This document shows, piece after piece, positions 62,270 through 64,000 of a DNA stretch of 64,000 nucleotides (within the stretch, counting starts at the first letter, position 1; every line of letters starts with the position of its first letter). The translations under genes and the position numbers were made by a program. Source of the DNA: Syncephalis fuscata (taxonomy: Eukaryota > Zoopagomycota > Zoopagomycetes > Zoopagales > Piptocephalidaceae); the NCBI GenBank assembly GCA_025786725.1, contig JAHLTZ010000013.1:372001-436000 (forward strand). Reading direction: 5' to 3'. Below the pieces are notes generated by a model that saw nothing but the letters and a program-made list of their open reading frames with translations, made no database searches and was not told the origin of the DNA.

Positions 62270-62719
62270 TCTATACTCAAATAAAACTTATTATCATAAG
62301 ATTGGTATTAGCCTGGAATGTGTTATATATTGTTTATTATAAAACAATTATAATGTAATTTGTAACCAATTAAACATAATGACAAAGTATAGAAACATTA
62401 AGTGTATTGTTAATGTTATTAACCATAATACGATGCAAGTATTAATGTTTATAATAATTTATAATTATTTATTTATGCCAGGTTTATTAAATAATTTATT
62501 AAATAATTTAATGTGACTTGATGGCCAAATGACCACAATTAATAATATTCAATCTACTGAACATGATGATGGGTGGTAAGCGACATCAATCATCAAATAT
62601 TCATCATTGTAGATTCATTATCCAATATGCATATATCATCACAGTATGTGTTATTACTATATATACCCGTCATTTTGTTTGAGTAGCATTAAAATCATAA
62701 CTAATTGCCATGATCTAGT
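62270..62719. other. Intergenic, contains inverted repeat copy B
   Basis: AT-rich 3' flank of the DUF4436 gene; the only structure seen is repeat copy B at 62515-62645. Confidence 0.5.
62515..62645 (+). repeat. Dispersed repeat, copy B (inverted relative to A and C)
   Basis: On the + strand this reads like the start of copy C on the minus strand: GGCCAAATGACC, then a block encoding MTTINNIQSTEHDDGW, a GTAAGC donor-like site, and the mirror of the ATCAATCATCAAATA core. It ends before the remainder of the repeat. Confidence 0.75.
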
Positions 62720-63368
62720 TTATTTATAAATAATCTTAATAAAACATAACCCGTTCATATCCATATTATCTGTTTTACCAATATAACTCAGTGAACAAAC
62801 TAGGTATGATATGTCAATTTTTATTAATAAAAGAGTTGGAACCAAATAGACAACGGCTATAGACAGCGCATAGCCAATATAAAATAAAATAATAAGCATT
62901 ATAATGGATATGCAATATTGAACGAGATTAGCTATGTCAAAGTTATTGGGCATATATGCATGCTCAAGCTGATTGACATTAGTTGAGATTTGTTCATAAT
63001 AGTGCTAGAACAAAAATAAAAAAGTTTTGGGTAGAACAAGGGTAGGCGAGTATAGAATAGTATATAAAATGATAAATGTACGGTGAGGAAACATATAAAA
63101 CGATGTTGAAGTTATAGCGCATATAGCATAATGAGGGGAATGAGTAGAGTGTGTTGAACATATAAACAATAGAATGTGTCTAGTATATCATAGAATGATG
63201 TATATTAGTGTGGAATAGAATAGAAATGATACATATGGATATAGGATATATGTGTACTGAATATATGCATACTGGATAATGAATCTATGATGATAAGTAT
63301 TTGATGATTGATGCCACTCACCACCCACCATCATGCTCAATAGGTTGAATGTTATTAAATGTAGTCAT
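62720..63368 (-). CDS. Candidate small membrane protein using repeat copy C as first exon
   Basis: Exon 1 (63368-63322) would encode MTTFNNIQPIEHDGGW and end at a GTGAGT donor. An acceptor at 63005 (TTTTTGTTCTAG) opens a second exon reading HYYEQISTNVNQLEH, then two hydrophobic helices (VQYCISIIMLIILFYIGYAL and AVVYLVPTLLLIKI), to the stop at 62720. As written the splice is out of phase by one base and the intron (317 nt) is much longer than others here, so the model is tentative. Support comes from the conservation of exon 1 plus donor in repeat copies A, B and D. No family recognised. Confidence 0.3.
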
Positions 63369-63377
63369 TTGACCATT
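63106..63377 (-). repeat. Dispersed repeat, copy C
   Basis: Full-length copy collinear with copy A. On the minus strand it begins GGTCAAATGAC, encodes a 16-residue block, has a GTGAGT donor-like site, and continues into intron-like AT-rich sequence. It may be a duplicated 5' gene segment rather than a transposon, since no terminal inverted repeats or target duplications are evident. Confidence 0.75.
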
Positions 63378-63417
63378 AAATCACACTGTGATATGCTGAT
63401 TTGTCTATTTAATAAAA

Positions 63418-63495
63418 CTTACCACTTGTCTCTATGTTCAATAGATTAAATATTTAGTTCAATTGCGCAAATATTATTAAGAATAGTCATTTGAC
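63418..63495 (-). repeat. Dispersed repeat, partial copy D
   Basis: Reads GGTCAAATGAC..., a diverged block containing SIEHRDKW with an internal insertion and stop, then a GTAAGT donor-like site. It lies in tandem with copy C, about 50 bases upstream on the same strand. Confidence 0.6.
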
Positions 63496-63743
63496 CCCCA
63501 AATTATAATTATATTGCCAATACATTGTTAATAAAAGACAAATCGTTTTAATTATTGCTGATTTAATTACATTGAATAGACTATACCAAATGTAACTTAA
63601 TTTGAATATATTCTTAAAGAATTATAATAGTATACAACATATTTTATTAAAAGCAAGTACAAATAAAGTGAGAATAGAACTAATTAAAGCGAAGTGACTA
63701 TTTGTTTGTTAGTATTTGGATATAGATATTAAATGATACTTAC

Positions 63744-64000
63744 TTTTTTGGGCGCGTTTAGTTTTCTTCTTTTCTTCAAATGATTCAAAAGAGCGTAAGC
63801 GTTTTACGCCTTTTGGAATCAATAAGGCAACATTAAACGTTGCCGAGACCGCAGCCGATACATTTGCAGCCAACTTGTTAGATGGTGATGCTGCAACTGG
63901 ATGGCTGGATGTTGATACTACAGCTGACTGACTGTATGTCGTTAGTGCTATAGTTGGGATGGTGGATTTGAAGCTGTAGGAGTAGCAACAGCATCAGCAG
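63744..64000 (-). CDS. Partial gene at window edge (Ala/Ser/Thr-rich, basic end)
   Basis: Internal exon running off the window end. It reads Ala/Pro/Ser/Thr-rich sequence (ADAVATPTASNPPS, then PTIALTTYSQSAVVSTSS), then a more ordered segment (FNVALLIPKGVKRLRSFESF) and a basic stretch (EEKKKTKRAQK), ending at a GTAAGT donor (63743). The frame changes at a G3/C3 run (63956-63958), where one extra base joins the two halves. No family recognised. The basic end could be a nuclear localisation signal. Its next exon was not found. Confidence 0.5.

Noticed and set aside
1-64000. CRISPR arrays, bacterial operons, insertion sequences, rRNA or tRNA genes
   Set aside because: No regularly spaced repeats, no rRNA-like blocks and no cloverleaf I could support. 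The genome is eukaryotic by intron structure.

Overview
This is a piece of a fungal nuclear genome. It is AT-rich and gene-dense, with short spliceosomal introns (mostly 40-65 nt, GTAAGT...TAG). Fungus-typical genes include Dlt1, a Dsc2/Ucp14-type rhomboid, a Spo73-like dysferlin-domain protein, a proteinase-K-type subtilase and an UNC93-like MFS protein. I infer an early-diverging filamentous fungus (Zoopagomycota or Mucoromycota grade). The exact lineage cannot be fixed from the window.

Layout. 2.4-5.6 kb: divergent Dlt1 (-) and a dysferlin-domain protein (+). 6.6-9.0 kb: a protein matching only the C-terminal part of XMAP215/Stu2. 9.3-15.0 kb: an SDT1/PHM8-like HAD nucleotidase (-), an F-box/WD40 SCF receptor (+) and a Dsc2-like rhomboid with a CUE domain (-). 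16.4-21.9 kb: a tandem family of intronless F-box-like genes, two intact and one decayed. 22.2-23.6 kb: an UNC93-like transporter (-). 27.0-36.4 kb: a tandem array of four paralogous seven-helix receptor-like genes (+), which I cannot assign to a named family. 38.9-45.2 kb: two paralogous SAM methyltransferases, both with N-myristoylation-type starts. 45.9-55.9 kb, all minus: secreted subtilase, SIRT4-like sirtuin, MSI1/RBBP4-like WD40 protein and exocyst Sec3. 57.0-62.3 kb: a cytochrome P450 and a DUF4436 membrane protein. 62.5-64.0 kb: copies of a small dispersed repeat and the edge of another gene.

These are mostly independent housekeeping and accessory genes, not one pathway. The least explained features are the receptor array and the tandem F-box-like family. 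A technical feature runs through the window: many otherwise well-conserved genes are broken by single-base frame changes that one missing base would repair, usually in a homopolymer. Conserved motifs are kept and there are almost no nonsense substitutions. This suggests consensus errors in a long-read assembly rather than mass pseudogenization, so several genes below are annotated across such breaks. Exon limits come from splice consensus, reading phase and paralogue comparison. None has transcript support.
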